From the NCBI RefSeq assembly GCF_029937575.1, contig NZ_JAPYPS010000027.1:1-49075 (forward strand): a DNA stretch of 49,075 nt, written 5' to 3'. This DNA comes from Nocardioides sp. (GTDB lineage Bacteria; Actinomycetota; Actinomycetes; Propionibacteriales; Nocardioidaceae). The first letter of the stretch is position 1. The number at the start of each line of letters is the position of its first letter. Below, piece by piece: positions 34,322-42,705 of the stretch. The translations under genes and the position numbers were made by a program. The notes under the pieces are model-generated. The model made no database searches, was not told where the DNA came from, and saw only the letters and a program-made list of their open reading frames with translations.

Positions 34322-34349
34322 TTGACATCTCCTTGCGCATGCATAAAAT
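34322..34349 (+). promoter_or_regulatory. hsp20 promoter, sigma-A type
   Basis: TTGACA (34322-34327), 16-base spacer, TAAAAT (34344-34349). It is the strongest consensus-like promoter in the window and lies in a local AT-rich patch unlike its surroundings. A start near 34356 leaves a leader of about 58 bases. Confidence 0.75.
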
Positions 34350-34368
34350 CTATATCGCTCACTACAGA

Positions 34369-34389
34369 TCTGATGCAACGGGCATCAGA
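34369..34389 (+). promoter_or_regulatory. Inverted repeat in the hsp20 leader
   Basis: TCTGATGC-N5-GCATCAGA, perfect 8-bp arms, between the promoter and the ribosome site (34402-34408). It could be a repressor operator: the RheA site of Streptomyces hsp18, as I recall it, is also a GATGACA-type inverted repeat with N5. It could also be an RNA hairpin affecting translation. Confidence 0.65.
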
Positions 34390-34414
34390 GATCCGAATCC
34401 CGAGGAGGACACCC

Positions 34415-34843
34415 ATGTTGCTGCGTACCGCCGACCCGTTCCGTGACTTCGACCGCCTGACCCAGCAGTTGCTGGGCACCACCAACCGGCCCTCCGTGAT
34501 GCCGATGGACGCCTGGCGCGAGGGCGACCGGTTCGTCATCGAGTTCGACCTCCCGGGCGTCGCTGCGGAGACCATCGATCTCGACGTCGAGCGCAACGTC
34601 CTGACCGTGCGGGCCGAGCGAGTGGCTCGCAACGGTGACTGGGAGATGCTCGCCACCGAACGCCCCCGTGGAGCGTTCAGCCGCCAGCTCGTGCTGGGCG
34701 ACAACCTCGACCTCGAACGCATCGACGCCTCCTACGACGCCGGCGTGCTGCGGCTGGTCGTGCCCGTCGCCGAGAAGGCGAAGCCGCGCAAGATCTCGGT
34801 GGCAGCCGCCGGCTCACCCGAGCGCACCGCGATCGACGCCTGA
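34415..34843 (+). CDS. Hsp20/alpha-crystallin family small heat shock protein
   Basis: A 142-residue holdase chaperone. The alpha-crystallin domain spans about 28-125: [74 protein letters not shown]. The last segment contains the GVLRLVVP form of the GxLxxxxP motif. GAGGAGG at 34402-34408 lies 6 bases before ATG 34415, which fixes the start. It has a long leader and a strong promoter, unlike most genes here. An HspR-like regulator is divergent, so heat-induced derepression is likely. Confidence 0.93.
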   Translation: MLLRTADPFRDFDRLTQQLLGTTNRPSVMPMDAWREGDRFVIEFDLPGVAAETIDLDVERNVLTVRAERVARNGDWEMLATERPRGAFSRQLVLGDNLDLERIDASYDAGVLRLVVPVAEKAKPRKISVAAAGSPERTAIDA

Positions 34844-34868
34844 CCCGCGTTACGCACCGGGTCCGGTC

Positions 34869-34904
34869 ACGGGGCCGCTTCTCCTCCGGGAGGGGCGGCC
34901 CCGT
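34869..34904 (+). terminator. Terminator after hsp20
   Basis: Perfect 10-bp stem ACGGGGCCGC (34869-34878) with GCGGCCCCGT (34895-34904), a 16-base loop, and the tail CGTGTGT. Confidence 0.8.
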
Positions 34905-34970
34905 CGTGTGTCGCGACTGAGCGAGAAGTGCGGCTCCGGAGCCTCGCGGCGCCTCCTGCGGCTCCGGTGG

Positions 34971-36926
34971 TCAGGACAGCTCCACCTCGTCGAGCAGCGA
35001 CCAGTCCGTGACGATCGGGAGCAGCTCGCCGCTCGCCCACGCATCGAGCTGGTCGTGGTGGTGCGGGTCCCCCGGATCTCCGGCAGCACCGGTGGGGACC
35101 ACCCAGCCGCCAGCGGTGCGGTCGGCGAGGTCCCACACGTAGCGCGCCACCGAGCCGCGGGAGCAGAGATCGGTCTGGGCCGGGTACGACGAGGTGCACC
35201 GCACGCAGTCGCTGTCCCCCGAGATGGCCGGCTGCGACAAGGCGGAGCCATCCACGTCTGGTACGGCGTGGGTCGGCGCGAAGACGTGGGTCTCGCCCCA
35301 GGTCGCGGGAGGGAAGGTGTCGACCTCCTCGAGCGCCTCGCGGGCCAGGACCGCGAGGTCGATCCCGAACGGAGTGCCTGCTCCGGCCAGCGTCGGCAGC
35401 GACAGCGCGATCCGGTGCGTCGGGTCGAGGAACGCGGCGAACACCGCATCGTGCTGGTGCTCGGCCGGAGGGTCGAAGAGCGCCGCGAGCTCGGGGCGCT
35501 CGGCGAGGCGGCCGACGAGGGCGGTGCGCCAGGCCGCGAACCTCGCCGCCTGGAACGAGTCGGCCTCCATCCGGCCGTCGAAGCCGTCGAAGGCGCCAGG
35601 CACCAGGGCCGTCAGTGCTGGGACCGTCCCGAGCAGGGTGTCGTCGAGGATCTCGACGAAGTCCTGCGTCGTGAGGTCGGAACGGCCGCGGAGCAGAGCG
35701 GTGATCCGACGCGCGCGGTACGGCGGAGCGAAGGCCCCGCCGACGGCCTCGCTCTCGGGGCCGCGACGCTCGTTGGCGGTGACGACCTGCCCGTCGGGCC
35801 CGACGTCGTGCCGGGGAGCCTCGAGCCACCCGGTCCACTGCGCCCCATCGGCCGACCGGGTGGGGACCCGGCCTGCGATGCGGTAGCGAACGGTGCCGTG
35901 CACGTCGGCGATCACCGCGTTGTTGACCGGCTCCACCCAGTGCTCGAGCGCGGCGTCCACGTCGTCGACCGTCCGGGCCCTGAGCAGCGGCAGGAGCGCC
36001 TCGAAGCCGACGTCTCCCAGCACCGTCGAGGCGTCCCGAAGACTGTGCCCGGGCTCGAAGACGACCCCGCGCGCGGTCTCGACGACCTCGACGGACTCCT
36101 CCCGGTAGCCGCCCTCCTCGCGCACCACGATCGTCTCGGTGCGCTCGTGCACGACATCGTCGGGCGGCGACTGCTCGTCGTACACGTCCTGGTAGTCGGC
36201 GGCAGCATTGGTGATCGCCCACGCCACGTCGCCGGCGTGGGCGAAGTGCTGGACCCCGGGGACGCCGGGAAAGGCGAAGCCCACGACGTCGCAGGGCTCA
36301 GGCGGGTCCTCGCACGCCAGACGCACCTGCATGTAGACGCCCGGCTGCTCGATGACCCGGTGCGGGTCGCCCCCGACGAGCGGCCGCCCGGACGCGGTAC
36401 GGCCACCGCCGACGGCCCAGGCGTTGCTTCCGTTGGCGGGGATCCCCTCGTAGCTGATCAGGTGCGCCTGCTCGCCCAGCGCCGCCTCGAGCCGACGCCG
36501 CCACAGCTCACCGCCGAGTCCGGCGAAGAGCAGGTGCTGACCGTGGAAGACCGCCAGCGGCGTCCACTCCTCCCACGGCTGGGGCGTCGCCTCGAGTGCC
36601 GAGAGCTCATGGGCGTCGTGGCGCAGTCCCGCGTTGACCCCGTCGACGTACGCCGCCACGAAGGCCCGGCTCTCGGCCGACAGCGCCGCATGGGCTCGGC
36701 GAGCGGTGTCGACCAGCAGGGTCTGCCGTGCCAGCCGGTCCCAACCGAGCCCGGACTCCCCCACCAGCTCGGCCGTCGTCCCGGTCGCGCGGCGTCGCTG
36801 CCACTCCAGCTGCCACGTGCGGTCGCGCGCCGTGATCAGTCCCTGCCCCGCGGCCAGCTCGAGCATCGACGCAGCCCGGACGTGCGGGATGCCGTGGTCG
36901 TCCCGGTACAGGCGTGCGGAGCTCAT
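34971..36926 (-). CDS. Penicillin acylase family protein (Ntn hydrolase)
   Basis: A 651-residue member of the penicillin/cephalosporin/acyl-homoserine-lactone amidase family. After an alpha part (DDHGIPHV, GQGLITARDRTWQLEWQRR), the maturation site GSNAWAV appears at about 166-172; Ser167 would become the N-terminal nucleophile of the beta chain after autocleavage. DVVGFAFPGVPG, AWAITNA and NNAVIADVHG are typical. No signal peptide is visible, whereas many relatives are exported and longer. TAGCCT (36934-36939, minus strand) is 7 bases before ATG 36926. The substrate is unknown. Confidence 0.9.
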   Translation of the reverse strand: MSSARLYRDDHGIPHVRAASMLELAAGQGLITARDRTWQLEWQRRRATGTTAELVGESGLGWDRLARQTLLVDTARRAHAALSAESRAFVAAYVDGVNAGLRHDAHELSALEATPQPWEEWTPLAVFHGQHLLFAGLGGELWRRRLEAALGEQAHLISYEGIPANGSNAWAVGGGRTASGRPLVGGDPHRVIEQPGVYMQVRLACEDPPEPCDVVGFAFPGVPGVQHFAHAGDVAWAITNAAADYQDVYDEQSPPDDVVHERTETIVVREEGGYREESVEVVETARGVVFEPGHSLRDASTVLGDVGFEALLPLLRARTVDDVDAALEHWVEPVNNAVIADVHGTVRYRIAGRVPTRSADGAQWTGWLEAPRHDVGPDGQVVTANERRGPESEAVGGAFAPPYRARRITALLRGRSDLTTQDFVEILDDTLLGTVPALTALVPGAFDGFDGRMEADSFQAARFAAWRTALVGRLAERPELAALFDPPAEHQHDAVFAAFLDPTHRIALSLPTLAGAGTPFGIDLAVLAREALEEVDTFPPATWGETHVFAPTHAVPDVDGSALSQPAISGDSDCVRCTSSYPAQTDLCSRGSVARYVWDLADRTAGGWVVPTGAAGDPGDPHHHDQLDAWASGELLPIVTDWSLLDEVELS

Positions 36927-36998
36927 GCGGGCGAGGCTAGCCGTGACGCGGACGGTGGACGGCGTTCCTCGGGGGCTGGTCGTTCTGCGGGGTGGGGG

Positions 36999-37104
36999 TG
37001 GCGCCTGCGCGCTCGTGGTGCTGACCCGTCCCTTGTGGCTGGTGTGGCGCCCGCGCGCTCGTGGTGCTGACTCGCTCTGCGGGTCGGCGTGGCGCCCGCG
37101 CGCG
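36999..37104. repeat. Three tandem ~45-bp units
   Basis: Units begin at 36999, 37045 and 37090 with TGGCGCC[T/C]GCGCGC. The first two continue CTCGTGGTGCTGAC; the third runs directly into repeat copy B. Confidence 0.75.
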
Positions 37105-37251
37105 TAGTCGACCGGGTCTCGCCGTCAAGGATCGCCTGCGGCGCCCGCTTCGCGGCGGCCTGCGGCCGTCCTTGACTGCGAGCCTCTCCCGGTCGACTGT
37201 TCGACGCGCTGACGGCACGAGCAAGCTCGCGCCGCCGCATGCGCGGGCGCC
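37090..37251. repeat. Dispersed fold-back repeat, copy B (inverted relative to A)
   Basis: 37090-37132 and 37230-37251 equal the reverse complements of 123-165 and 1-22. Internal arms: GTCGACCGGG 37107-37116 with CCCGGTCGAC 37188-37197, and GTCAAGGA 37124-37131 with TCCTTGAC 37169-37176. Confidence 0.85.
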
Positions 37252-37439
37252 CCACCCGTCACATGCTTCACATCGTCGTATCGAGTGGGCGAAGACTGCA
37301 GGTTCTAAGTCGATTTTCTTGTCGTCTGTGACCACTCGGTGAGCAAATGTGACCCGTGGGACTGATGGGGTGGGGCCGCGCTTGCGCGGGCGGCGCAGCC
37401 GAGCGCAGCGAGGCGGGGCCTGCCCGCAAGCGCCGTGAG

Positions 37440-37551
37440 AGCCGACCGGCCGGGGCCCGCAGTCAAGGACGGCCGCAGGCCGCCGCGAAGCGGGCGAGCG
37501 CAGCGAGATCCTTGACGGCGGGAGCAGGTCGGCTACGCGCGCGGCCCCACC
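37440..37551. repeat. Dispersed fold-back repeat, copy C (diverged)
   Basis: Same orientation as copy A. 37459-37496 equals the reverse complement of 37142-37179 (38 of 38), and GAGCGCAGCGAGATCCTTGA matches copy A at 111-130. The outer GTCGACCGGG arms are diverged. Confidence 0.8.
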
Positions 37552-37613
37552 ACCGCACCCACCGGCAGCATCCCGAAGAGCAGGTCGGCTACGCGCGCGG
37601 CCCCACCACCGCA
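37522..37613. repeat. 36-bp direct repeat, period 56
   Basis: The 36-base sequence beginning GAGCAGGTCGGCTACGCGCG occurs at 37522-37557 and 37578-37613, separated by 20 unique bases. Confidence 0.85.
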
Positions 37614-37724
37614 ATCACCAGGCCCAACCATGCACCCGATCCTGCAGGGCCTCTTACGCTCAGGGCCTCGGCGCGGCCCCACACCGGCCACCAGGGCCGG
37701 CACCAGCCACCAGTGCCGACTCCG

Positions 37725-38690
37725 TCAGGCGGGCACCTGCCCGAAGTCGCCGCGCTGGAACGACTGGTAGGCCTCCATGACCTCGGCCTTGGTGTTCATC
37801 ACGAACGGACCGGCCCAGGCCAGCGGCTCACGGATGGGACGTCCCCCGACGACGATCACGTCCATCTTCGGCGAGCGACTCTCCTGGGAGCCGTCGGCGG
37901 TGATCGTCAGGTAGTCCCCAGCGCCCATGACGGCCGACTGTCCGGTGTGGAGCGGGCTGGAGGCGGCGTCACCGGTGCCACCGCTGCCCACGGTGCCATG
38001 TCCGTTGAGGACGTAGACCAGCGCGTTGAAGTCGACGTCCCACGGGAGGTCGAGGCGCGCGCCCGGCTCGATGGTGGCGTGCACCAGGGACATCGGGGTG
38101 TGGGTGGCTCCGGGGCCGGCGTGGCCGTCTACCGTGCCCGCGATCACACGCACGAGCGCGCCCGCGTCGGGCGAGGTGAGCAGCTGCACCTCGCCGGAGC
38201 GGATGTCCTGGTACTTCGGGGTGCTCATCTTGGAGTCGCGCGGCAAGTTCACCCACAGCTGGACCCCGTGGAACAGGCCACCCTGGGTGACCATCCACTC
38301 CGGCGGCGCCTCGATGTGCAGCAGGCCGGATCCGGCCGTCATCCACTGGGTGTCCCCGTTGGTGATGGTGCCGCCACCGCCGTGGGAGTCCTGGTGGTCG
38401 AAGGTGCCGTCCATGATGTAGGTAACGGTCTCGAAACCGCGGTGCGGGTGCCACGAGGTGCCCTTGGGCTCGCCCGGCGCATACTCCACCTCGCCCATCT
38501 GGTCCATCATGATGAAGGGGTCCAGGTGCGCCATGTCGAGACCGGCGAACGCACGCCGTACGGGGAAGCCCTCGCCCTCGTAGCCTTGGGGTGCGGTGCT
38601 GACGGCCCACACGGGGCGGGGCACGTCGCCGAGGCCGGGAGCCTTCACCCGGTCCAGCACGGTCAGGTCGTCCACGGTCACTGCGGGCAT
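37725..38690 (-). CDS. Pirin family protein
   Basis: A 321-residue bicupin. The N-terminal metal site is in WHPHRGFETVTYIMDG with the following HQDSHG, and GDTQWMTAGSGLLHIE is the pirin signature. The second cupin (about 200-290) is degenerate. Bacterial pirins have been linked to quercetin dioxygenase activity and to redox-sensitive regulation; which applies here is unknown. AGGAGGT lies 7 bases before ATG 38690, which fixes the start and rejects a longer frame from 38792. The histidine kinase gene ends 16 bases upstream on the same strand. Confidence 0.92.
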   Translation of the reverse strand: MPAVTVDDLTVLDRVKAPGLGDVPRPVWAVSTAPQGYEGEGFPVRRAFAGLDMAHLDPFIMMDQMGEVEYAPGEPKGTSWHPHRGFETVTYIMDGTFDHQDSHGGGGTITNGDTQWMTAGSGLLHIEAPPEWMVTQGGLFHGVQLWVNLPRDSKMSTPKYQDIRSGEVQLLTSPDAGALVRVIAGTVDGHAGPGATHTPMSLVHATIEPGARLDLPWDVDFNALVYVLNGHGTVGSGGTGDAASSPLHTGQSAVMGAGDYLTITADGSQESRSPKMDVIVVGGRPIREPLAWAGPFVMNTKAEVMEAYQSFQRGDFGQVPA

Positions 38691-38706
38691 CGCGCCCACC
38701 TCCTGG

Positions 38707-40800
38707 TCATCTGTTCGAGGAGTCGCCAGCGGGTCTGTCGACTCGGTCACCCGGGTCAACAGTAGTTGAATCTTGCACATTCCCGTGCGCATCGGGCAGC
38801 CTCACCTCGACCACCGTGCCCCGGCCGACCTCGGAGTGGACGTTGATGGACCCGCCGTGGCGCTCGACGATCGAGCGGGTGATCGACAGCCCGAGCCCGC
38901 TCCCCGGGATGGCTCTCCCCTGGGAGAGCGAGGAGCGGAAGAACCGGGTGAACAGCTCCGCCTGCTCCTCCTCGGGGATCCCGATGCCGTTGTCGCTCAC
39001 GCGCAGCACCACCTCGGGCTCCTCCACCGCCAGCTCCACCCTGATCAGGCCGCCGTCGGGGGTGAACTTGACCGCGTTGCTCAGCAGGTTCACCAGAACC
39101 CGCTCGACCATCTCCCGGTCGCCCCGGACCAGCATCGGCTGGTCCGGCGCCGTCGTCTCGAGGGTCAGTCGTCGCGGGTGCGACAGCGTCGGCACCACGA
39201 CGGCGCACCCCTCCCGCACCGCAAGCCGCAGGTCGAAGACCGTGTGCGCCACCTGCACGCCGTGCTCGGCTACCCGCGACAGCGTGAGGAGATCGTCGAT
39301 CAGACTCAGCAGGCGGTGGCTGTTGGAGGTCACCCGCGCCAGCGCGTCGACCTGGCGCGGCCCGAGATCGCCGAGCGAGCCGTCCGAGAGCACCTCCAAG
39401 TAGCCGAGGATGCTGGTGATCGGGGTCCGCAGCTCATGACTGACCGTCGAGACGAAGGCGTCCTTCACCACGTCGACCTCGCGGAGCTTCTCGACAGCCT
39501 CCTGCTCCGCGGCCAGCGCCGCCCGCAGCGCCTCCTCGACCACGACTGCGTCGGTGACGTCCTCCGACGTACTCAGGTAGCCCGTGGCGCGCCCCCTGCG
39601 GTCGACCAGCCCGGTGATCGTCGTGTTGTGGATCCGCTCCACACCGTCCTTGCGCCGGAACCGGAACAGGCTTCCGTCGGCCAGGTCCACCATGCCGAGC
39701 ACGACGTCGACGTAGTCGGCGCGCACCCCGAGCTCGCCGGCCTTGTCGGCCACGGCGTCGTCGGTGTGGAGGAACGGCGTGAACTCACCGAGCACCTCCT
39801 CGGCGCGATAGCCGAGCAGCCGCTCCGCCCCCGGGTTGAAGCGGACGATCCGTCCGATCTCGTCGGTCACGATGATCGCCACGCCGGTGGCGCTATCGAC
39901 GATGTTGCTCACGAGGAATCGCTCTGCGTCTGCCTCCCGGGCCGCAGCGAGGTACTCACCCACCCGAAGCATGAGGGGTACGACGATGACCGCACAGGCA
40001 ATCGCGAAGCCGTGGATGAGCGCCCCCTCCAGCTGGGAAGGAACGCCGAAGACCTCGGGGTCGGGCGGGAAGGGGCCGCGGCCCGCCCACGCGAAGCCGA
40101 CCGCGCAGGTGACGACCCCGAGCAGCTGTGCCATGGAGGCGTACGGCGAGATCCGCAGCGCACCCCAGGCGAGCAGCGGGATCATCGCGAAGATCAGGCC
40201 GGGAGCGGCCGCGGGAAGGAACAGCAACGGCACCGCGACGACGACGGCGACCCACTGGACCGTTCGCTCCCCTCCGCGTGCGATCGACCCGTGCTCGGGA
40301 GGGCGCAGGAAGAACGGCGTGAGGATCAGCAGCGACGCCAGGTGGGCCAGGCCCACCCCGATGCCGGTCGTGACCGGGCTCCCCGCGCCCGCCATCCACG
40401 CGGTGAGGGTCATCGCGACAGCGCCGACGCCCGCGGCACCGAAGCAGGCGGTGAACCAGCGCCGGAGGTCGGCATCGGTGCGCAGCGCGCCGCCGCCGGA
40501 GCCACCACGCGGCCCCCCGGCCAGGACGAGGGTCGCGAGGGCGACCTCGAGGGTGACCCCGACGCCGTACCCGAGGGCGACGTCGAAGGGCTGGGCCACG
40601 CAACCGACCGAGGCAGTCGCGATCACGAGGACGGCGAGGAGCAGGACCGGGGCCAGACGCCGGGGCGCCAGCAGGAGCAGGCCCACCGCCAGCCCGATGG
40701 GCCACAGTCCCGCGACGAACCCGGCGTCCGGGGCACTCGCGGCGGCCGCGATCGCCGCGACAACGAGAACGACGAAGAGCACCGGCACCCGGACGCGCAT
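38707..40800 (-). CDS. MASE1-PAS sensor histidine kinase
   Basis: About 697 residues. Residues 1-285 hold around eight membrane helices in a MASE1-like sensor. A PAS domain (about 293-415: GVAIIVTDEIGRIVRFNPGAERLLGY) with a PAC-type tail follows. The kinase core has phospho-acceptor His455 (STVSHELRTPITSILGYLE), N-box NLLSNAVKFT, G1 DNGIGIP, F box TRFFRS and G2 GSGLGLSI. No receiver domain or adjacent response regulator is present. ATG 40800 has GGAG 8 bases upstream; GTG 40812 is an alternative. Pirin follows after 16 bases, probably as an operon. Confidence 0.9.
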   Translation of the reverse strand: MRVRVPVLFVVLVVAAIAAAASAPDAGFVAGLWPIGLAVGLLLLAPRRLAPVLLLAVLVIATASVGCVAQPFDVALGYGVGVTLEVALATLVLAGGPRGGSGGGALRTDADLRRWFTACFGAAGVGAVAMTLTAWMAGAGSPVTTGIGVGLAHLASLLILTPFFLRPPEHGSIARGGERTVQWVAVVVAVPLLFLPAAAPGLIFAMIPLLAWGALRISPYASMAQLLGVVTCAVGFAWAGRGPFPPDPEVFGVPSQLEGALIHGFAIACAVIVVPLMLRVGEYLAAAREADAERFLVSNIVDSATGVAIIVTDEIGRIVRFNPGAERLLGYRAEEVLGEFTPFLHTDDAVADKAGELGVRADYVDVVLGMVDLADGSLFRFRRKDGVERIHNTTITGLVDRRGRATGYLSTSEDVTDAVVVEEALRAALAAEQEAVEKLREVDVVKDAFVSTVSHELRTPITSILGYLEVLSDGSLGDLGPRQVDALARVTSNSHRLLSLIDDLLTLSRVAEHGVQVAHTVFDLRLAVREGCAVVVPTLSHPRRLTLETTAPDQPMLVRGDREMVERVLVNLLSNAVKFTPDGGLIRVELAVEEPEVVLRVSDNGIGIPEEEQAELFTRFFRSSLSQGRAIPGSGLGLSITRSIVERHGGSINVHSEVGRGTVVEVRLPDAHGNVQDSTTVDPGDRVDRPAGDSSNR

Positions 40801-40918
40801 CCAGATCTCCACGCCTCCCCCTCCCGCGGCGAGCGCCGCCCTCGGTGGACCGTAACGGACAGTGCCAGTCGTCACGCGCGGCCCCGGCACCCCCGAAGGG
40901 CGAGGCGCGCCCGATCGC

Positions 40919-40924
40919 TACGGT
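40919..40924 (+). promoter_or_regulatory. -10 box of the oxidoreductase gene
   Basis: TACGGT 6 bases before GTG 40931. It decides the start against a longer frame from 40862. Confidence 0.65.
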
Positions 40925-40930
40925 GACCGG

Positions 40931-42499
40931 GTGAGTGGCACAGGCAACAGCAAGGACGTCGTCATTGTCGGGGGCGGCCACAACGGCCTCGTCGCCGCCG
41001 CCTACCTGGCCCGTGCGGGCCTGTCGGTCCAGGTGCTCGAGCGCCTCGACCACACCGGTGGCGCCGCCATCTCGGCGCCCGCATTCAGCGGCCACCCGAC
41101 CCGGCTGTCGCGCTACTCCTACCTGGTGTCGGTGATGCCGGAGCAGCTGATGGCCGACCTCGGCCTCGACATCACGCTCGTGTCGCGGCCGACCGCCTCC
41201 TACACCCCGACGCTGCGCGACCAGAAGCCCGGTGGCCTGTACGTCGAGCGCGACGCAACCCGACGCTCCTTCCACGAGCTGACCGGCTCGGCGCGCGAGT
41301 ACGATGCGTGGCGAGAGTTCTACGCCGACGTCGCCGAGCTCGCACACGTCGTCGCTCCCACCCTCCTCGAGCCACTGCCGACCGACCGGGAGCTGGCCGC
41401 ACGGGTGGACCCAGGCATCTGGCGCGACCTGGTCACCACGCCGCTGGGTGCCGCGATCGAGCGCCGCTTCGTCGACGACACCGTGCGCGGAGTGGTAGCG
41501 ACCGATGCCCTGATCGGCACGTTCGCCTCGATGCACGACGAGTCCCTGATCCAGAACCGGTGCTTCCTCTACCACCTCATCGGCAACGGCACCGGCGAGT
41601 GGCGGGTCCCGGTCGGCGGCATGGGCGCCGTGACCGACGCCCTGGCCCGCGCGGCGGCAGCAGCCGGGGCCGAGATCGTGACCGGCGCCGGGGTCCGAGA
41701 GATCCGGGCCGACGCGTCGGGCTCCGGCGCCGAAGTGACCTACGACGGCGTCGACGGCACCCACACGATCGCGGCCAGCCGGGTGCTGGCCAACGTCGCG
41801 CCGTGGGTGCTCAAGCACCTGCTGGGTGAGCCTGTCGACGACAGCACCAAGCCCCAGGGTTCCCAGCTCAAGATCAACGTGCTGCTGGACCGTCTCCCCC
41901 GCCTGCGCTCGGGCGTCGACCCGGCGGTCGCCTTCTCCGGCACCCTGCACCTCGGCGAGGACTACTCGCAGGTCGAGGCGGCGTACGCCGACGCCGCCGC
42001 CGGCCGGGTGCCGAGCACCATGCCGGGCGAGGTGTACTGCCACTCGCTCACCGACCCGTCCATCCTCGGCGACGTGCCCGACGGCACGCACACCCTGACG
42101 TACTTCGGGCTGCACACACCCGCGGCTCTCTTCGAGGCCGACCCCGATGCCACCAAGGCGCTGGCCGTCGAGCGCGCCATCGCCTCCCTCGACCAGCACC
42201 TCGTCGAGCCGCTCGCCTCGTGCGTGGCCCGCGACGCGGCCGGCAACCCCTGCATCGAGGCGAAGATCCCCCAGGACGTCGAGCGCGACCTGGCGATGCC
42301 CGGCGGCCACATCTTCCACGGTGACCTCGAGTGGCCCTGGGCCTCGCACCGCTCGCGGATGGACACGCCTGCCCAGCAGTGGGGCGTGGCCACCCACCTC
42401 GACTCCGTCCTGCTGTGCGGCTCGGGGGCGCGCCGCGGTGGCGCCGTCTCCGGTCTGGGCGGCCACAACGCCGCGCAGGCCGTCCTGGCCTCCCGTTGA
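40931..42499 (+). CDS. FAD-dependent phytoene desaturase-like oxidoreductase
   Basis: A 522-residue flavoprotein. The dinucleotide fold VVIVGGGHNGLVAAAYLARAG opens the protein, followed by LERLDHTGGAAIS. WRVPVGGMGAVTDALARAA and the C-terminal FAD motif LCGSGARRGGAVSGLGGHNAAQAVL are typical of phytoene desaturase/PYROXD2-type amine-oxidase-like proteins. No other carotenoid genes are adjacent, so a carotenoid substrate should not be assumed. It is transcribed divergently from the histidine kinase. Confidence 0.88.
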   Translation: MSGTGNSKDVVIVGGGHNGLVAAAYLARAGLSVQVLERLDHTGGAAISAPAFSGHPTRLSRYSYLVSVMPEQLMADLGLDITLVSRPTASYTPTLRDQKPGGLYVERDATRRSFHELTGSAREYDAWREFYADVAELAHVVAPTLLEPLPTDRELAARVDPGIWRDLVTTPLGAAIERRFVDDTVRGVVATDALIGTFASMHDESLIQNRCFLYHLIGNGTGEWRVPVGGMGAVTDALARAAAAAGAEIVTGAGVREIRADASGSGAEVTYDGVDGTHTIAASRVLANVAPWVLKHLLGEPVDDSTKPQGSQLKINVLLDRLPRLRSGVDPAVAFSGTLHLGEDYSQVEAAYADAAAGRVPSTMPGEVYCHSLTDPSILGDVPDGTHTLTYFGLHTPAALFEADPDATKALAVERAIASLDQHLVEPLASCVARDAAGNPCIEAKIPQDVERDLAMPGGHIFHGDLEWPWASHRSRMDTPAQQWGVATHLDSVLLCGSGARRGGAVSGLGGHNAAQAVLASR

Positions 42500-42554
42500 G
42501 CCCTGCGGATCCGTCGAGGGCACATCTCGATTTCACCCGCTGGCCGCCCGCTGG

Positions 42555-42560
42555 TATGTT
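42555..42560 (+). promoter_or_regulatory. -10 box of tRNA-Lys
   Basis: TATGTT 21 bases before the mature tRNA; TTTCAC at 42531-42536 is a possible -35 with an 18-base spacer. Confidence 0.5.
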
Positions 42561-42581
42561 CTTCCTTCGCAAGCACCACAT

Positions 42582-42657
<76 letters not shown>

Positions 42658-42659
42658 CC

Positions 42660-42698
42660 ACGAAGCCCCCGGTCCGCATCGCGCGCCGGGGGCTTCGT
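42660..42698. terminator. Terminator between tRNA-Lys and lipoprotein gene
   Basis: Perfect 13-bp stem ACGAAGCCCCCGG (42660-42672) with its complement at 42686-42698, and a 13-base loop. It lies between convergent genes and can serve both strands; CGTTGT follows on the plus strand. Confidence 0.85.
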
Positions 42699-42705
42699 CG
42701 TTGTC

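Larger units (their letters stand above)
36927..37724. other. Non-coding, repeat-rich intergenic region
   Basis: About 800 bases without a credible gene. It holds three tandem units (36999-37104), fold-back repeat copy B (37090-37251), an AT-richer unique stretch near 37255-37350, diverged copy C (37440-37551) and a 36-base direct repeat (37522-37613). Long open frames here are produced by biased composition and repeats. Confidence 0.75.

Noticed and set aside
37522..37613. CRISPR-like pattern of a 36-base repeat
   Set aside because: Only two copies with a 20-base gap, no cas genes, and the repeat text belongs to the local repeat family.
36923..37614. Minus-strand frames in the 36.9-37.6 kb region
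   Set aside because: They follow repeat copies and tandem units, with Arg/Ala/Pro-rich text and no promoter or ribosome site.
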